Positions 1 to 9,020 of a stretch of 64,000 nucleotides of DNA are shown here, piece by piece. Every line of letters begins with the position of its first letter. Within the stretch, counting starts at the first letter, position 1. Origin of the DNA: Dehalococcoidia bacterium (GTDB lineage: Bacteria; Chloroflexota; Dehalococcoidia; Bin125); assembly GCA_022825265.1 (NCBI GenBank), contig JAJDXE010000010.1, positions 558,001 to 622,000 of the forward strand. The letters run 5' to 3'. The notes beneath the pieces were generated by a model. The model was given only the letters and a program-made list of their open reading frames with translations, was not told the DNA's origin and searched no databases. A program made the position numbers and the translations under genes.

Positions 1-159
1 CGCTCCGAGAACGGCGACACCGTCCAGCGCATGCTCGAACTGCGCTGGGCCTCCGGAGACATCCTCGGCGTCGTCCGGGGCGACTCCGAACCATCCGGCG
101 CACTCTCCGACGACGAGGTCGAACGCCTCGCAGCCCTGGTCAAAGGCCGCCTCGGATGA
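1..159 (+). CDS. C-terminal fragment of an unidentified protein (truncated by window start)
   Basis: Open frame from base 1 to TGA at 157-159 (RSENGDTVQRMLELRWASGDILGVV...); overlaps next ATG at 156 (ATGA). Confidence 0.5.
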   Translation, partial: RSENGDTVQRMLELRWASGDILGVVRGDSEPSGALSDDEVERLAALVKGRLG

Positions 160-629
160 ACGCCGAAGCCCGCGCCGAACTGCTAGCTCGCTACCAGGCA
201 GCCCCAAAGCTCCTCGCCGACGCAGTCGCCGGCTCATCCATCGCCCAGCTCGACGGCGCGCCGCCCGAGCCCGGCTGGACCGCCCGCGAGAACGTCCACC
301 ACGTCTCCGACATCGCCGTCATGGGCGCCCTCCGCCTCCGCCTGATGCTGCTCGACATCGAGGTCGAGATGTGGCCAACCGACCAGGACACCATGCAGAA
401 GCGCCTGCGCAACGACAAGCGGCCCATCGGCCCCGCCCTCAAGACGGTCGAGGGACTCGTCGAGTCCGCAGTCTCAATCCTCGGCTCACTCCGAGAAGAC
501 GAATGGACCCAGCCCCGACCCGTCCCGGTCGCCAGGTCAGCCAGCATCGAAGACTGGCTCGCCGCCAACACCCGCCACATCGAGCAGCACATCGACCAGA
601 TCCGCTACGCCCTCACCGGCACCTGTTAG
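156..629 (+). CDS. DinB-like four-helix-bundle protein
   Basis: 157 aa; GWTARENVHHVSDIA and NTRHIEQHIDQIR resemble DinB_2 metal-binding His positions; ATGA overlap with upstream gene. Confidence 0.75.
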   Translation: MNAEARAELLARYQAAPKLLADAVAGSSIAQLDGAPPEPGWTARENVHHVSDIAVMGALRLRLMLLDIEVEMWPTDQDTMQKRLRNDKRPIGPALKTVEGLVESAVSILGSLREDEWTQPRPVPVARSASIEDWLAANTRHIEQHIDQIRYALTGTC

Positions 630-639
630 CCCCGTTTAG

Positions 640-690
640 ACCTCCCCCTCTGGGGGAGGTGCCCCGTGGGGGCGGAGGGGGCCTCCCGGA
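640..690. repeat. Dispersed double-hairpin G/C-rich repeat, copy a
   Basis: cctccccctctgggggaggtGCCCCgtgGGGGCggaggggg: outer palindrome then second hairpin then GAGGGGG. Confidence 0.7.
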
Positions 691-720
691 CCTCATGCAG
701 CGCACCGAAACGCATAACCC

Positions 721-1194
721 ATGAACGACAGACCCGCCCTGTTGGCCGCCTACCTCGAATCGACCTCCGACATTGAACTCCTCCTCGCCGAACTCTCCGA
801 GACCCAGCTCGAATCCCGCGAGAGCCCGGACGAGTGGACCGTCCGCCAGATCGTCCACCACCTCGCCGACAACGAAGTCGCCGACGCCATGCGACTCCGC
901 CAGATGCTCGCCCACGACTCGCCCCTGATCGTCCCCTTCGACGAGAGCCTCTTCGCAGCCAACCTCCACTACGACCGCGAAGTCGAATCCTCAGTCGCCA
1001 CCTTCTTCGCCCTCCGAGCCTCCAGCGGCGCGCTCCTGGAACAAATCTCAGACCAGGACTGGTCCCGCCCCGGCCGCCACGAGGAACACGACCGCTACAC
1101 GGTCGAGATCCTCGTGCAGAAGAACATCGAGCACGACGCCGCCCACCTCGCCCAGATCCAACGCGCCCTCCGCGCGGAGAGGACATCATCGTGA
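721..1194 (+). CDS. DinB-like protein
   Basis: 157 aa; EWTVRQIVHHLADNE and IEHDAAHLAQIQRAL; homologous in layout to 156-629. Confidence 0.75.
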   Translation: MNDRPALLAAYLESTSDIELLLAELSETQLESRESPDEWTVRQIVHHLADNEVADAMRLRQMLAHDSPLIVPFDESLFAANLHYDREVESSVATFFALRASSGALLEQISDQDWSRPGRHEEHDRYTVEILVQKNIEHDAAHLAQIQRALRAERTSS

Positions 1195-1763
1195 CCCGCT
1201 CCTACTCACAACAGGATGTCGACGACCTGATCTCGAAAATGGCCATCGAGCGAGGCAACCTCATCGCCGCCGCCCAAGGACTCCGAGGCGACGACGCCGA
1301 TCGAGTGCCCGTCGACGCCGTCGGCGAGGAACAGTGGACCGCCAAGGAACAACTCGCCCACCTCATGGAGATGGAACGCGGCTACATCTCATGGTGCCGA
1401 GCCGCCCTCGTCGAGAACGGCGCAGACGTCAGCAACGTCCGAGGCATCCCCGTTGACATCCCCATCGAGCACGCCCCGGACCACGAAGTCCATGAACTGC
1501 TCGACGCGCTCATCGAAGAACGCGAACGCACCAACCACTTCATCCGCTCGCTCCTGCTCCAGCAGTTCTCCAACACCGCCGTCACCCCCGGCTTCGGCGA
1601 GCTCACCGTCATGCAGTACCTCCGCTCCTTCTATCGCCACGACCGCCAGCACACCGCCCAGATCGAGGGCCGCCAGTCCGACTACCAGCCAAACTTCGCC
1701 TCCGGCAAAGAACCCAACCAACGCCAGATGCGCATCGACCAGGTAACCGCCCGTGAGCGCTGA
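1191..1763 (+). CDS. DinB-like protein
   Basis: GTG at 1191 overlapping the previous stop; QWTAKEQLAHLMEMERGY ... FYRHDRQHTAQIEGR. The track ORF from 834 is an upstream over-extension. Confidence 0.75.
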   Translation: MTRSYSQQDVDDLISKMAIERGNLIAAAQGLRGDDADRVPVDAVGEEQWTAKEQLAHLMEMERGYISWCRAALVENGADVSNVRGIPVDIPIEHAPDHEVHELLDALIEERERTNHFIRSLLLQQFSNTAVTPGFGELTVMQYLRSFYRHDRQHTAQIEGRQSDYQPNFASGKEPNQRQMRIDQVTARER

Positions 1764-1772
1764 TCTCCCCGC

Positions 1773-1850
1773 TGATCTCCCCCTTGAGGGGGAGATGCCC
1801 CGTAGGAGCCTGCCCCGCACTTGATGCGGGGGCAGAGGGGGTGAGAGGGT
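1773..1850. repeat. Dispersed double-hairpin repeat, copy b (long second hairpin)
   Basis: ctcccccttgagggggagatGCC...TGCCCCGCActtgaTGCGGGGGCAgaggggg. Confidence 0.7.
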
Positions 1851-1934
1851 CGCAAACCCTCTGCAACCCGAATCCGCATCCGATCGGGCCGAATGTAACC
1901 GCCGACCCTTGCCGCTCGGCGTACCATTGGTCGC

Positions 1935-2318
1935 ATGTCTCGACACGACCCTCAGGCCCATCAATGGCACGACGGCCGGCGCATGGTCACCGTCTGGGTC
2001 GGTCGCGGCCAGCAGTGGGCGGGCTCCGCCCGCGATCAGGCGCAAAGAGCCAACCGGCGCTCGCGCAACCCATTCGAGCGCTTCGCCCTCTGGCTAATCG
2101 GCATCCCGCTCGGCCTCCTCGCAGCCGCGCTCGGCCTGGTCTTCATGGTCCTCGCCGCGATCATCGGAGTCGTCGTCCTCGGCTTCATGATCTGGGCCGG
2201 CATGGGCTTCGCCGGAGCGGCCATGGCCTCAAACAAGGGCCGACCCGCCCGCCTCGGCTGGCTGATGGGACTAACCCTCGGCCCGATCGGACTGTTCCTG
2301 ATTCGCCGCTTGCTCTAG
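1935..2318 (+). CDS. Small integral membrane protein
   Basis: 127 aa, two long hydrophobic helices (LIGIPLGLLAAALGLVFMVLAAIIGVVVLGFMIW). Confidence 0.6.
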   Translation: MSRHDPQAHQWHDGRRMVTVWVGRGQQWAGSARDQAQRANRRSRNPFERFALWLIGIPLGLLAAALGLVFMVLAAIIGVVVLGFMIWAGMGFAGAAMASNKGRPARLGWLMGLTLGPIGLFLIRRLL

Positions 2319-2345
2319 GCGCGAACCTTGCAATCGCCCTCTCCA

Positions 2346-2768
2346 CTACAAACACCCAGCTTCACGCAGCGTCCGAACAACATCCTCAGGCAACGCTTCG
2401 ACGGCCCGGCGAAGCTGAGTCGCAATCCTGATCGCCTGGAATCCGAACACCAGCGGATTGGCGATCTCCTCAGACGGCTGCTCGCTCGCCACACCGACCA
2501 CGAAGTCGAGCGTCCTCACCGAAGCGCGATGAAACTCCGACAGGACCTCCGGCGGCTCAATCGATCGCAGCCGCTCCAGCGACGGCTCGGCCAGCTCCAG
2601 CAGGTCGCCCCAGGTCACCGACTCCGGCTCAATCAACTGCTCCGCCGAGGCAATCCCGTCCGCGCAGAAGTCCGCGTACTCCTCCACCGTCAGACGCTCA
2701 CGCGAGCCGCAGCTCGCAATCACCAGCGCCGCCAGGATCAGCGAAGCAACGGCAAGCCCACGCCTCAT
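2346..2768 (-). CDS. Putative lipoprotein
   Basis: N-terminal lipobox-like MRRGLAVASLILAALVIASCGS. Confidence 0.65.
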   Translation of the reverse strand: MRRGLAVASLILAALVIASCGSRERLTVEEYADFCADGIASAEQLIEPESVTWGDLLELAEPSLERLRSIEPPEVLSEFHRASVRTLDFVVGVASEQPSEEIANPLVFGFQAIRIATQLRRAVEALPEDVVRTLREAGCL

Positions 2769-2852
2769 GCAACCTCCTCATACCGCTTCACACTTCGTGA
2801 CCGTCAACGCCCCGCGACCCTATTATCTTGACCGTGAAGCGGGAGGCTGTGC

Positions 2853-3842
2853 ATGTCAGCGCCGTATCGGGTGTTCGTGACCCGCGAGTTGCCGGGCAAT
2901 GGCTTCGCCGCCCTGCGCGACGACCCCGATTTCGCTCTCGACGTTTGGCCGGGAGATTTTCCCCCTTCGCGAGAAAATTTGCTCAAGCACGTCGCCGGCG
3001 TCGACGGCCTCGTCTGCCTCATCACCGACACGATCGACGCCGCCGTCCTCGACGCCGCCGGCGAGCAGCTCAAAGTCGTCTCGCAGATGGCAGTCGGAGT
3101 CGACAACGTCGATGTCGCAGCCTGCGCTGCTCGCGGCATCCCCGTCGGAAACACCCCCGGAGTACTAACCGAAACAACCGCCGACATGGCCTGGGCCCTG
3201 ATCCTGTCGTCAGCCCGGCGAGTGGTCGAAGCGGCCGAGTACGTCAAGGACGGCGAATGGAAGACCTGGACGCCAACCCAGATGGCCGGCATCGATGTCC
3301 ACGGCTCAACCCTCGGCATCATCGGCTTCGGCGCCATCGGACAGGCAATCGCCAGGCGAGCCCAGGGATTCGGAATGCGGGTCCTCTGCTGGAACCGCAC
3401 ACCTCGTCCCGACCAAGCCGCCGCAGTCGGAGCCGAGCAGTGCGGCTTTGAAGACCTGCTGTCACGGTCCGATTTCGTCTGCGTCAGCATTGCCCTGACC
3501 GACGACACCCGCAAACTGATCAACGCCGAAGCCTTCAGGCTGATGCACCCCGGAGCAATCCTGGTCAACACGGCCAGAGGACCAATCGTCGATGAAGACG
3601 CGCTGGTGACCGCGCTCCAGCAGGGTCAGATTCGAGGTGCCGGACTTGATGTGACGGCGATCGAGCCGCTCTCGATGGACTCGCCCCTGCTCACCATGGA
3701 CAACGTCGTCGTGCTCCCCCACATCGGCTCCGCCTCAATGGCGACCCGAGGCAAGATGGCCGACATCGCCGTCGCCAATCTGCGCGCCGGTCTGACCGGT
3801 CAGCCGCTGCCCCATTCAGTCTCCTGGTCGGTGCGGGGCTGA
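2853..3842 (+). CDS. D-isomer-specific 2-hydroxyacid dehydrogenase
   Basis: GSTLGIIGFGAIGQAIARRA Rossmann motif; ILVNTARGPIVDEDALVTAL; NVVVLPHIGSAS. Confidence 0.9.
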   Translation: MSAPYRVFVTRELPGNGFAALRDDPDFALDVWPGDFPPSRENLLKHVAGVDGLVCLITDTIDAAVLDAAGEQLKVVSQMAVGVDNVDVAACAARGIPVGNTPGVLTETTADMAWALILSSARRVVEAAEYVKDGEWKTWTPTQMAGIDVHGSTLGIIGFGAIGQAIARRAQGFGMRVLCWNRTPRPDQAAAVGAEQCGFEDLLSRSDFVCVSIALTDDTRKLINAEAFRLMHPGAILVNTARGPIVDEDALVTALQQGQIRGAGLDVTAIEPLSMDSPLLTMDNVVVLPHIGSASMATRGKMADIAVANLRAGLTGQPLPHSVSWSVRG

Positions 3843-4522
3843 TGGCGGAACACGGCCGACCCGCCTGGACGCCGCAGGGCGATGAACCCGGCAACCTCTG
3901 GTTGGCCAGAGCCCTCTGGGACTCCGGCGGCATTATGTTCGGCGACTTCGACCTCGGCGCCACCCTCGGCTCCCCCGTCTACATCAACGTCCGCCGCCTG
4001 ATCGCCCATCCCTGGGCCCTGCGCCGCATCGGAGACATGCTCAGCGACGAGACCCGCATGCTCGGCGGTATGCTCCGTCCCACCATCGCTCCGTTCGAGC
4101 TCATCGCCGGCGTGCCAATGGGCGGACTCCACGCCGCGACCGCCTTCTCGCTTTCGAGCAATGTGCCCATGATCTACATCCACCCGACCAGCCAGATTCG
4201 CCACGTCGCCGAGGAAATCGAAGGCGCGTACTACCCCGGCCAGACCGTGATCCTCGTCGACGACCTCATGACCCGAGGCGGTTCGCTATCGGAAACCGCC
4301 GACCTCCTCCGCTCAGCCGGACTCATGGTCCACGACGCTTTCGTCCTCATCGACCGGGGCGCAGGCGGAGTCGAGCGCCTCCGTCGAGAGGGCGTCAACG
4401 TCCACTCTCTGCTCACCCTCGAAGGCCTGCTCAACTACCTGCTCTCGCGCGACCTGATCACCGAGGCGATGTACGCCAGGTGCCTGACCTGGCTCGAAGG
4501 CGTACGGGGAAGCGACCAGTGA
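3842..4522 (+). CDS. Orotate phosphoribosyltransferase-like protein
   Basis: PRPP-binding motif VILVDDLMTRGGS; TGATG overlap with upstream dehydrogenase gene. Confidence 0.75.
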   Translation: MAEHGRPAWTPQGDEPGNLWLARALWDSGGIMFGDFDLGATLGSPVYINVRRLIAHPWALRRIGDMLSDETRMLGGMLRPTIAPFELIAGVPMGGLHAATAFSLSSNVPMIYIHPTSQIRHVAEEIEGAYYPGQTVILVDDLMTRGGSLSETADLLRSAGLMVHDAFVLIDRGAGGVERLRREGVNVHSLLTLEGLLNYLLSRDLITEAMYARCLTWLEGVRGSDQ

Positions 4523-4529
4523 GCCCGTC

Positions 4530-5309
4530 GTGAGCCTGTTCAAGACCCTCCTCGCCTTCGTCAGTGGAGCGATCGCGGCCATCCTCTGGCTCGAGCGCCA
4601 GACATCCTCAACGCCCGCTGCGCCGACCCAGCCGATGCCAGATCAGCCGTCAAATCCAGCAAGTCCAGCGAGTCCGCCACCGCCGGCCCCCGAGCCCGAG
4701 CGAGTCGTCGAGCAGGTCGTCGTTCCCGATCCGCAACAGGCTGCCAGGATCGAAGCGCTCGAAGCCGAACTCGCCGAGCAACGCGCCATCAGAGCCTCGG
4801 AACCGGGCGACGCCCACCCAGGCGTCGACGCCATCCGCGCCGCCCGCACCCGCGCCCTCGAACTCGAACGACAGCTCTCACAGCAACAGGATCAAGACTC
4901 GCCAGGCTGGTTCGACCTCGACCCGCCCTCAGCCGACGAACTCCTCGATCGCGCAGCCGAACACCTGCCCAGGGTCGCCATCTGGACCGACCTGGACTCC
5001 ATCGATCCGGCCGCGCTCTGGCAAGCCCTCGGCGCAATGCAGGAGTTCGCCGAAGCCTCGGGCGGCGCCTGGTTCGAATTCGACGGAGACTTCGCCCGCT
5101 GGTGCGCCGAAAGCGGCCACCCCCACGCCCTCGACCCCGACCAGCCCGGCGCCGACGACTCCCGCCCCACCTTCCCGGTCGACCCCAGGGTCAACCGCTC
5201 CGGCCAACAGATCGTCCCAACCTACGTCAAGCTGGGCGAGCAAAAGCTCTACTGGATCGACGACATCGCCGGCGAAACCGGCCGAATGCACATCGTCGGC
5301 CTCGCCTAA
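4530..5309 (+). CDS. Hypothetical membrane-anchored protein
   Basis: 259 aa; N-terminal TM, Pro/Glu-rich linker, soluble C-terminal domain; codon usage as in neighbours. Confidence 0.5.
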   Translation: MSLFKTLLAFVSGAIAAILWLERQTSSTPAAPTQPMPDQPSNPASPASPPPPAPEPERVVEQVVVPDPQQAARIEALEAELAEQRAIRASEPGDAHPGVDAIRAARTRALELERQLSQQQDQDSPGWFDLDPPSADELLDRAAEHLPRVAIWTDLDSIDPAALWQALGAMQEFAEASGGAWFEFDGDFARWCAESGHPHALDPDQPGADDSRPTFPVDPRVNRSGQQIVPTYVKLGEQKLYWIDDIAGETGRMHIVGLA

Positions 5310-5319
5310 ACCCCTCCCA

Positions 5320-5348
5320 TTGACAACACCCGTTCTACTCCCTACCCT
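5320..5348 (+). promoter_or_regulatory. Putative promoter of the MTase-HNH/HEPN locus
   Basis: TTGACA (5320-5325), 17-nt spacer, TACCCT (5343-5348), GTG start at 5355. Confidence 0.4.
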
Positions 5349-5354
5349 GACCAG

Positions 5355-6866
5355 GTGACCACACTTAACGTCCAGAACCGGACTCTCTTCCACGGCGACA
5401 ACCTGCCGTTCTTGCGCGGCATCAACTCCGGCACGATTCACCTGATCGCCACCGACCCGCCCTTCAACAAGGGCCGCGACTTCCACGCGACGCCGGACTC
5501 GCTGGCGGCGGGCGCACGGTTCGAGGATCGCTGGAGCTGGGATCGGGACGTCCACCAGGACTGGATCGACGCCATCCAGGACGACTGGCCCGCCGTCTGG
5601 CAGGTCATCGAAGCCGCCCGCGCCGCCGCCGGAGAGGACATGGCCGCCTTCCTCTGCTGGCTCGGCGTCCGCCTCCTTGAAATGCACCGAGTCCTCCGCG
5701 AGGACGGCAGCCTCTACCTGCACTGTGATCCCACTGCTAGCCACTACCTGAAGGCGCTACTGGACGCGATCTTTGGACGGGCGCAGTTTCGCAATGAGAT
5801 CACTTGGCAGCGAACGGAGAGCCACAACACCGCCGAGCGGTACGGAAACATCACCGACATTTTGCTCTACTACGCGAAGTCGGAGGACGAGACTTGGAAT
5901 GGCGGATTTCACGACTACGAAGGCAGCAAGTACAGCGAGCAGCAACTCAAACGGTTTCGCCATGTTGACCCGGACGGTAGGCGCTATCGCCTCGAAAATC
6001 TCACGGCGCCTAGGCCGGATAGCGACTCGGGCAAGTTTGAGTGGCGAGGGACAAGACCTGGCCCGACTCGCGGTTGGGGTTATCGCCTCGAACAGTTGGA
6101 GCAATGGTGGCAAGAAGGCCGCATTCACCTGAAGAAGGATGGAACCCCGCGCACGGACGGCCTAAAGATGTATCTCGAAGATTCTGAAGGGAAGCCACTA
6201 CAGAACCTGTGGACGGATGTGTCGCGCATTCCCAACACTTCAGACGAGAGAACAGGCTATCCGACCCAGAAACCGCTGGCGCTGTACGAGCGGATCATCA
6301 AAGCCTCATCTAATGAGGGAGACTTCGTCCTCGACCCATTCTGCGGCTGCGCTACCACGATCGTTGCCGCCGAGCGCTTGGAACGACGATGGATCGGCAT
6401 GGACATCTGGGACAAGGCTCACGACACAGTTATCGAACGTCTGCAATCCGAAGGTTTGGCGGCGCCCGACGGCGATACGGCGGGTCGTCTTCTCACGTTT
6501 GGAAGGGTCGGATACAGCACGGTCGCTCCTGTCCGTACCGACGAAGGCGAGACCGCCGCCCCAATCCTCAAGACGAAGCAGAAGATCGCAGAGCCACCCG
6601 GATCTAAGATGTCCCGCGCAGAGATGGTCGACTTCCTCATCGACCAGAACGGCATGGTCTGTCGAGGGTGTGACCGTCAATTTGACGACCCGCTCTACCT
6701 CGAACTCGACCACAACACTCCGAGGTCGGACGGAGGCCTCAACCACATCAGCAACCGTCTCCTCCTCTGCGGCCCCTGCAACCGCATCAAGAGCAACACC
6801 CTAACCCTCAGCGGCCTTCGCAGAGAAAACGCCAAACGTGGCCGCATGGCGAAGAAGGGCGAGTGA
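5355..6866 (+). CDS. Beta-class site-specific DNA methyltransferase fused to C-terminal HNH nuclease
   Basis: TDPPFNKG (motif IV) precedes VLDPFCGCATT (motif I); C-terminus CRGCDRQF..LELDHNTPRSDGG..NRLLLCGPCNRIKS is an HNH/Zn-knuckle. Confidence 0.85.
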   Translation: MTTLNVQNRTLFHGDNLPFLRGINSGTIHLIATDPPFNKGRDFHATPDSLAAGARFEDRWSWDRDVHQDWIDAIQDDWPAVWQVIEAARAAAGEDMAAFLCWLGVRLLEMHRVLREDGSLYLHCDPTASHYLKALLDAIFGRAQFRNEITWQRTESHNTAERYGNITDILLYYAKSEDETWNGGFHDYEGSKYSEQQLKRFRHVDPDGRRYRLENLTAPRPDSDSGKFEWRGTRPGPTRGWGYRLEQLEQWWQEGRIHLKKDGTPRTDGLKMYLEDSEGKPLQNLWTDVSRIPNTSDERTGYPTQKPLALYERIIKASSNEGDFVLDPFCGCATTIVAAERLERRWIGMDIWDKAHDTVIERLQSEGLAAPDGDTAGRLLTFGRVGYSTVAPVRTDEGETAAPILKTKQKIAEPPGSKMSRAEMVDFLIDQNGMVCRGCDRQFDDPLYLELDHNTPRSDGGLNHISNRLLLCGPCNRIKSNTLTLSGLRRENAKRGRMAKKGE

Positions 6867-7525
6867 CAAACGTGGCATCCCCTAAGACCGCTTCACCTGA
6901 TTTTGAGGAGCTGTTCCGTAACTTCTTCCGAAGAGCAAATGCGATGTCGACGAACACCCTCTTCTTGGAAGGGGTTCTCAAGCCTCTTTCCGTCGGAGAC
7001 TGGGAATACCTAAAGCCCATGATCGGCGATCAGGTCACCATGGCTATAGATAATACGTTCTCCACGGAACTAGACCTTTCCAGCCAGTTAATCACCGGAG
7101 TGTCCATACTTCGGGCATTCGCTGCGGAGCTGTATCTAAAGGCGCTTACAGCCTCTGAAGGCAAAGATCCCTCTCGCACTCATGATTTGTTGGTCCTATT
7201 CGAAGAACTTGGGAATAGATCGCAAGGGCAGTTGGAGGAGAAGTTTCAGCGATGGTGCGACGTACAGGCTCAGCAGGGAGTTTCTTATGTTCAGATGCCC
7301 AGCTTTAGGTCAGTAATGGAGCGTAGTCGAAGTGATTTCATTCACGTGAGATATGACGAGACGTTTGAAGAGTTTGTCAACAGAATTCAGAGCGGAATGG
7401 GCAATCTCAGTGCAGCTGTGACGGTTCTCATGGCTGTTTGCGTGAACCATCCATGGGCTGCAGGTTGGCATAAGAATGTGTCGATGCTCGGAGTCGATGT
7501 TTCAGATGAGGAGGAAAGCACCTAG
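6863..7525 (+). CDS. HEPN-like protein (candidate ribonuclease effector)
   Basis: RAFAAELYLKALTASEGKDPSRTHDLLVLFEEL helix pair; RSDFIH (R-x4-H) at 7328-7345; GTGA overlap with MTase-HNH stop. Confidence 0.6.
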   Translation: MTNVASPKTASPDFEELFRNFFRRANAMSTNTLFLEGVLKPLSVGDWEYLKPMIGDQVTMAIDNTFSTELDLSSQLITGVSILRAFAAELYLKALTASEGKDPSRTHDLLVLFEELGNRSQGQLEEKFQRWCDVQAQQGVSYVQMPSFRSVMERSRSDFIHVRYDETFEEFVNRIQSGMGNLSAAVTVLMAVCVNHPWAAGWHKNVSMLGVDVSDEEEST

Positions 7526-7651
7526 ACAAGCCGCCTGCCCAAACCCCAGAACGATCCCCACCGCTTGATTCAGTGTGCCGCGTCGGGCGAGATCCCCGCG
7601 TCGGAGCGTGGGAGTGACGGAGCAGTGAGATGGAACAGTGGTGGGGGCGGG

Positions 7652-8014
7652 TTACGACGCCAGCGGATCGAGCTTGGTCACGAGTTGTTCCACCGCGGCC
7701 ACGTACCTCGCGACCGTCTTCTCGTCGAGCCACTCTTCGTAGCAGTTGGTGTGCAGCTCGCCTGCGAGTCCGAATTGCTCACGCATCTGTGCGTCGCCGG
7801 TTTCATCCTCCAGCCGTCCGAGCGCTTGCCAGAGATGACGATGACTCTGGTGCCGCCAGCCCCGCGACTCGGCGGCGGCGTTGACCAGCACCGCCACTGC
7901 GCCCCACGCCTTCTCGGAAGCCTGCTTCAAATCGCCTTCAGCAAGTAGGGAGCGGGCGTGGCTGAGGTACTCCGCACTCATATCTCGGTAGTGAACGACT
8001 TGCTCGGTGGTCAT
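7652..8014 (-). CDS. PaREP1-like HEPN-superfamily protein
   Basis: AEYLSHARSLLAEGDLKQASEKAWGAVAVLVNAAAESRGWRHQSHRHLWQAL. Confidence 0.6.
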   Translation of the reverse strand: MTTEQVVHYRDMSAEYLSHARSLLAEGDLKQASEKAWGAVAVLVNAAAESRGWRHQSHRHLWQALGRLEDETGDAQMREQFGLAGELHTNCYEEWLDEKTVARYVAAVEQLVTKLDPLAS

Positions 8015-8090
8015 GTCCTCAGCCTACCCGAACGCCAGGGCAACACCGCTCCTTGGCGCAATCCCCGTCGGGTGCCCAGCCCGCTGCCGC

Positions 8091-8405
8091 CTACCGCCGA
8101 GCGGCAAAGACGTGACAGCCCGGAGTATCCGCATCCGGCGCGAGCACGCCGCTGGCCGGGTGAGCGCACGTCCCCCGACCGCCCAGCGCGTCCGCCCGAG
8201 GCGGCAGCCACTCCAGGCAGTTCCCGCACTGCCTGGGCAAAGAAGTCGCCGGCTGCTCATCCAGAACCACCAGCTCACGCCGCTCACGCCGCGCCTCGCG
8301 GTTCGAGTGATACCGGCGAGGCCGCTGCCCAGGTCGGCGTCCCTTGCGGTTCCGACGCGGCACCTCAGCGCTCCTACCGACGAGCCAGCGCGTAGCGGTC
8401 GGCAT
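8091..8405 (-). CDS. Small Cys-containing protein, possibly zinc-binding
   Basis: QCGNCLEWLPPRADALGGRGTCAHPASGVLAPDADTPGCHVFAARR, four spaced Cys; weak, several frames open here. Confidence 0.4.
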   Translation of the reverse strand: MPTATRWLVGRSAEVPRRNRKGRRPGQRPRRYHSNREARRERRELVVLDEQPATSLPRQCGNCLEWLPPRADALGGRGTCAHPASGVLAPDADTPGCHVFAARR

Positions 8406-8901
8406 TCAGCAACATCGACAGCGCCGACAGCCAGCGGTCGCGCACCACGGTGTAATCCCGTCCCGTCCGCCGATTCGGATTCCGAGGCACCCGGTGTCCA
8501 TACGGCCGCCGCAGCGCATAGTGCGAGCCCACCCACTCGGTCCGCAGCGTCCGATCGGCCTGCGGAGCCCAGCGCACCCGCAGCCGGGTCCGCCGAGCCC
8601 GCTTCCGATTCGGCGGCACCCACTTGATCACCAGGTCGCGCCCCCGAGAAGGCTTCACCATGTCGACCGACGAAGCAGGAATATGCAGCAACGGACGACC
8701 GTCCTCACGCAGAAACGTAGCCCCATCGACATCCAGAATCAGATCTCCCTGCTGATCGGTAAACGGGACAGGACCAACCAGCGTCGCCGCATCGCGGCTG
8801 GGCAACGCAATTGGACGCTGGCGAGCGACGTCCGCGCCGCAGCGATGACACGCAACGCGTCCGTCAAAGGTCTCTCGGTGGCAGGCAGGACAAATCTTCA
8901 T
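8374..8901 (-). CDS. Zinc-ribbon hypothetical protein
   Basis: MKICPACHRETFDGRVACHRCGADV zinc ribbon; 175 aa. Confidence 0.65.
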   Translation of the reverse strand: MKICPACHRETFDGRVACHRCGADVARQRPIALPSRDAATLVGPVPFTDQQGDLILDVDGATFLREDGRPLLHIPASSVDMVKPSRGRDLVIKWVPPNRKRARRTRLRVRWAPQADRTLRTEWVGSHYALRRPYGHRVPRNPNRRTGRDYTVVRDRWLSALSMLLNADRYALARR

Positions 8902-8910
8902 GGTGGTTCC

Positions 8911-8980
8911 GACCTCCCCCTCCAGGGAGAGCCCGTTCCCGCGCAGGCGGGGATGCGCCTCCGGCGTCGAGGGGGCCGCC
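8911..8980. repeat. Dispersed double-hairpin repeat, divergent copy c
   Basis: cctccccctccagggagagcCCGttcccGCGCaggcggggatgcgcctccggcgtcgaggggg. Confidence 0.45.
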
Positions 8981-9020
8981 TGCGCGAAGCCCCCTCGTAC
9001 ATCGCGAGAGATCGAGGTGC

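Noticed and set aside
834-1190. N-terminal extension of the third DinB ORF
   Set aside because: Arg/Pro-rich out-of-frame reading of the second DinB gene; GTG at 1191 is the credible start.
640-1850. G/C-rich palindromes as CRISPR repeats
   Set aside because: No regular spacers or arrays; copies are dispersed and variable in the second stem.
8024-8623. 199-aa minus-strand ORF
   Set aside because: Ala/Gly/Arg-rich with no motifs; competing frames 8091-8405 and 8374-8901 carry spaced Cys motifs.
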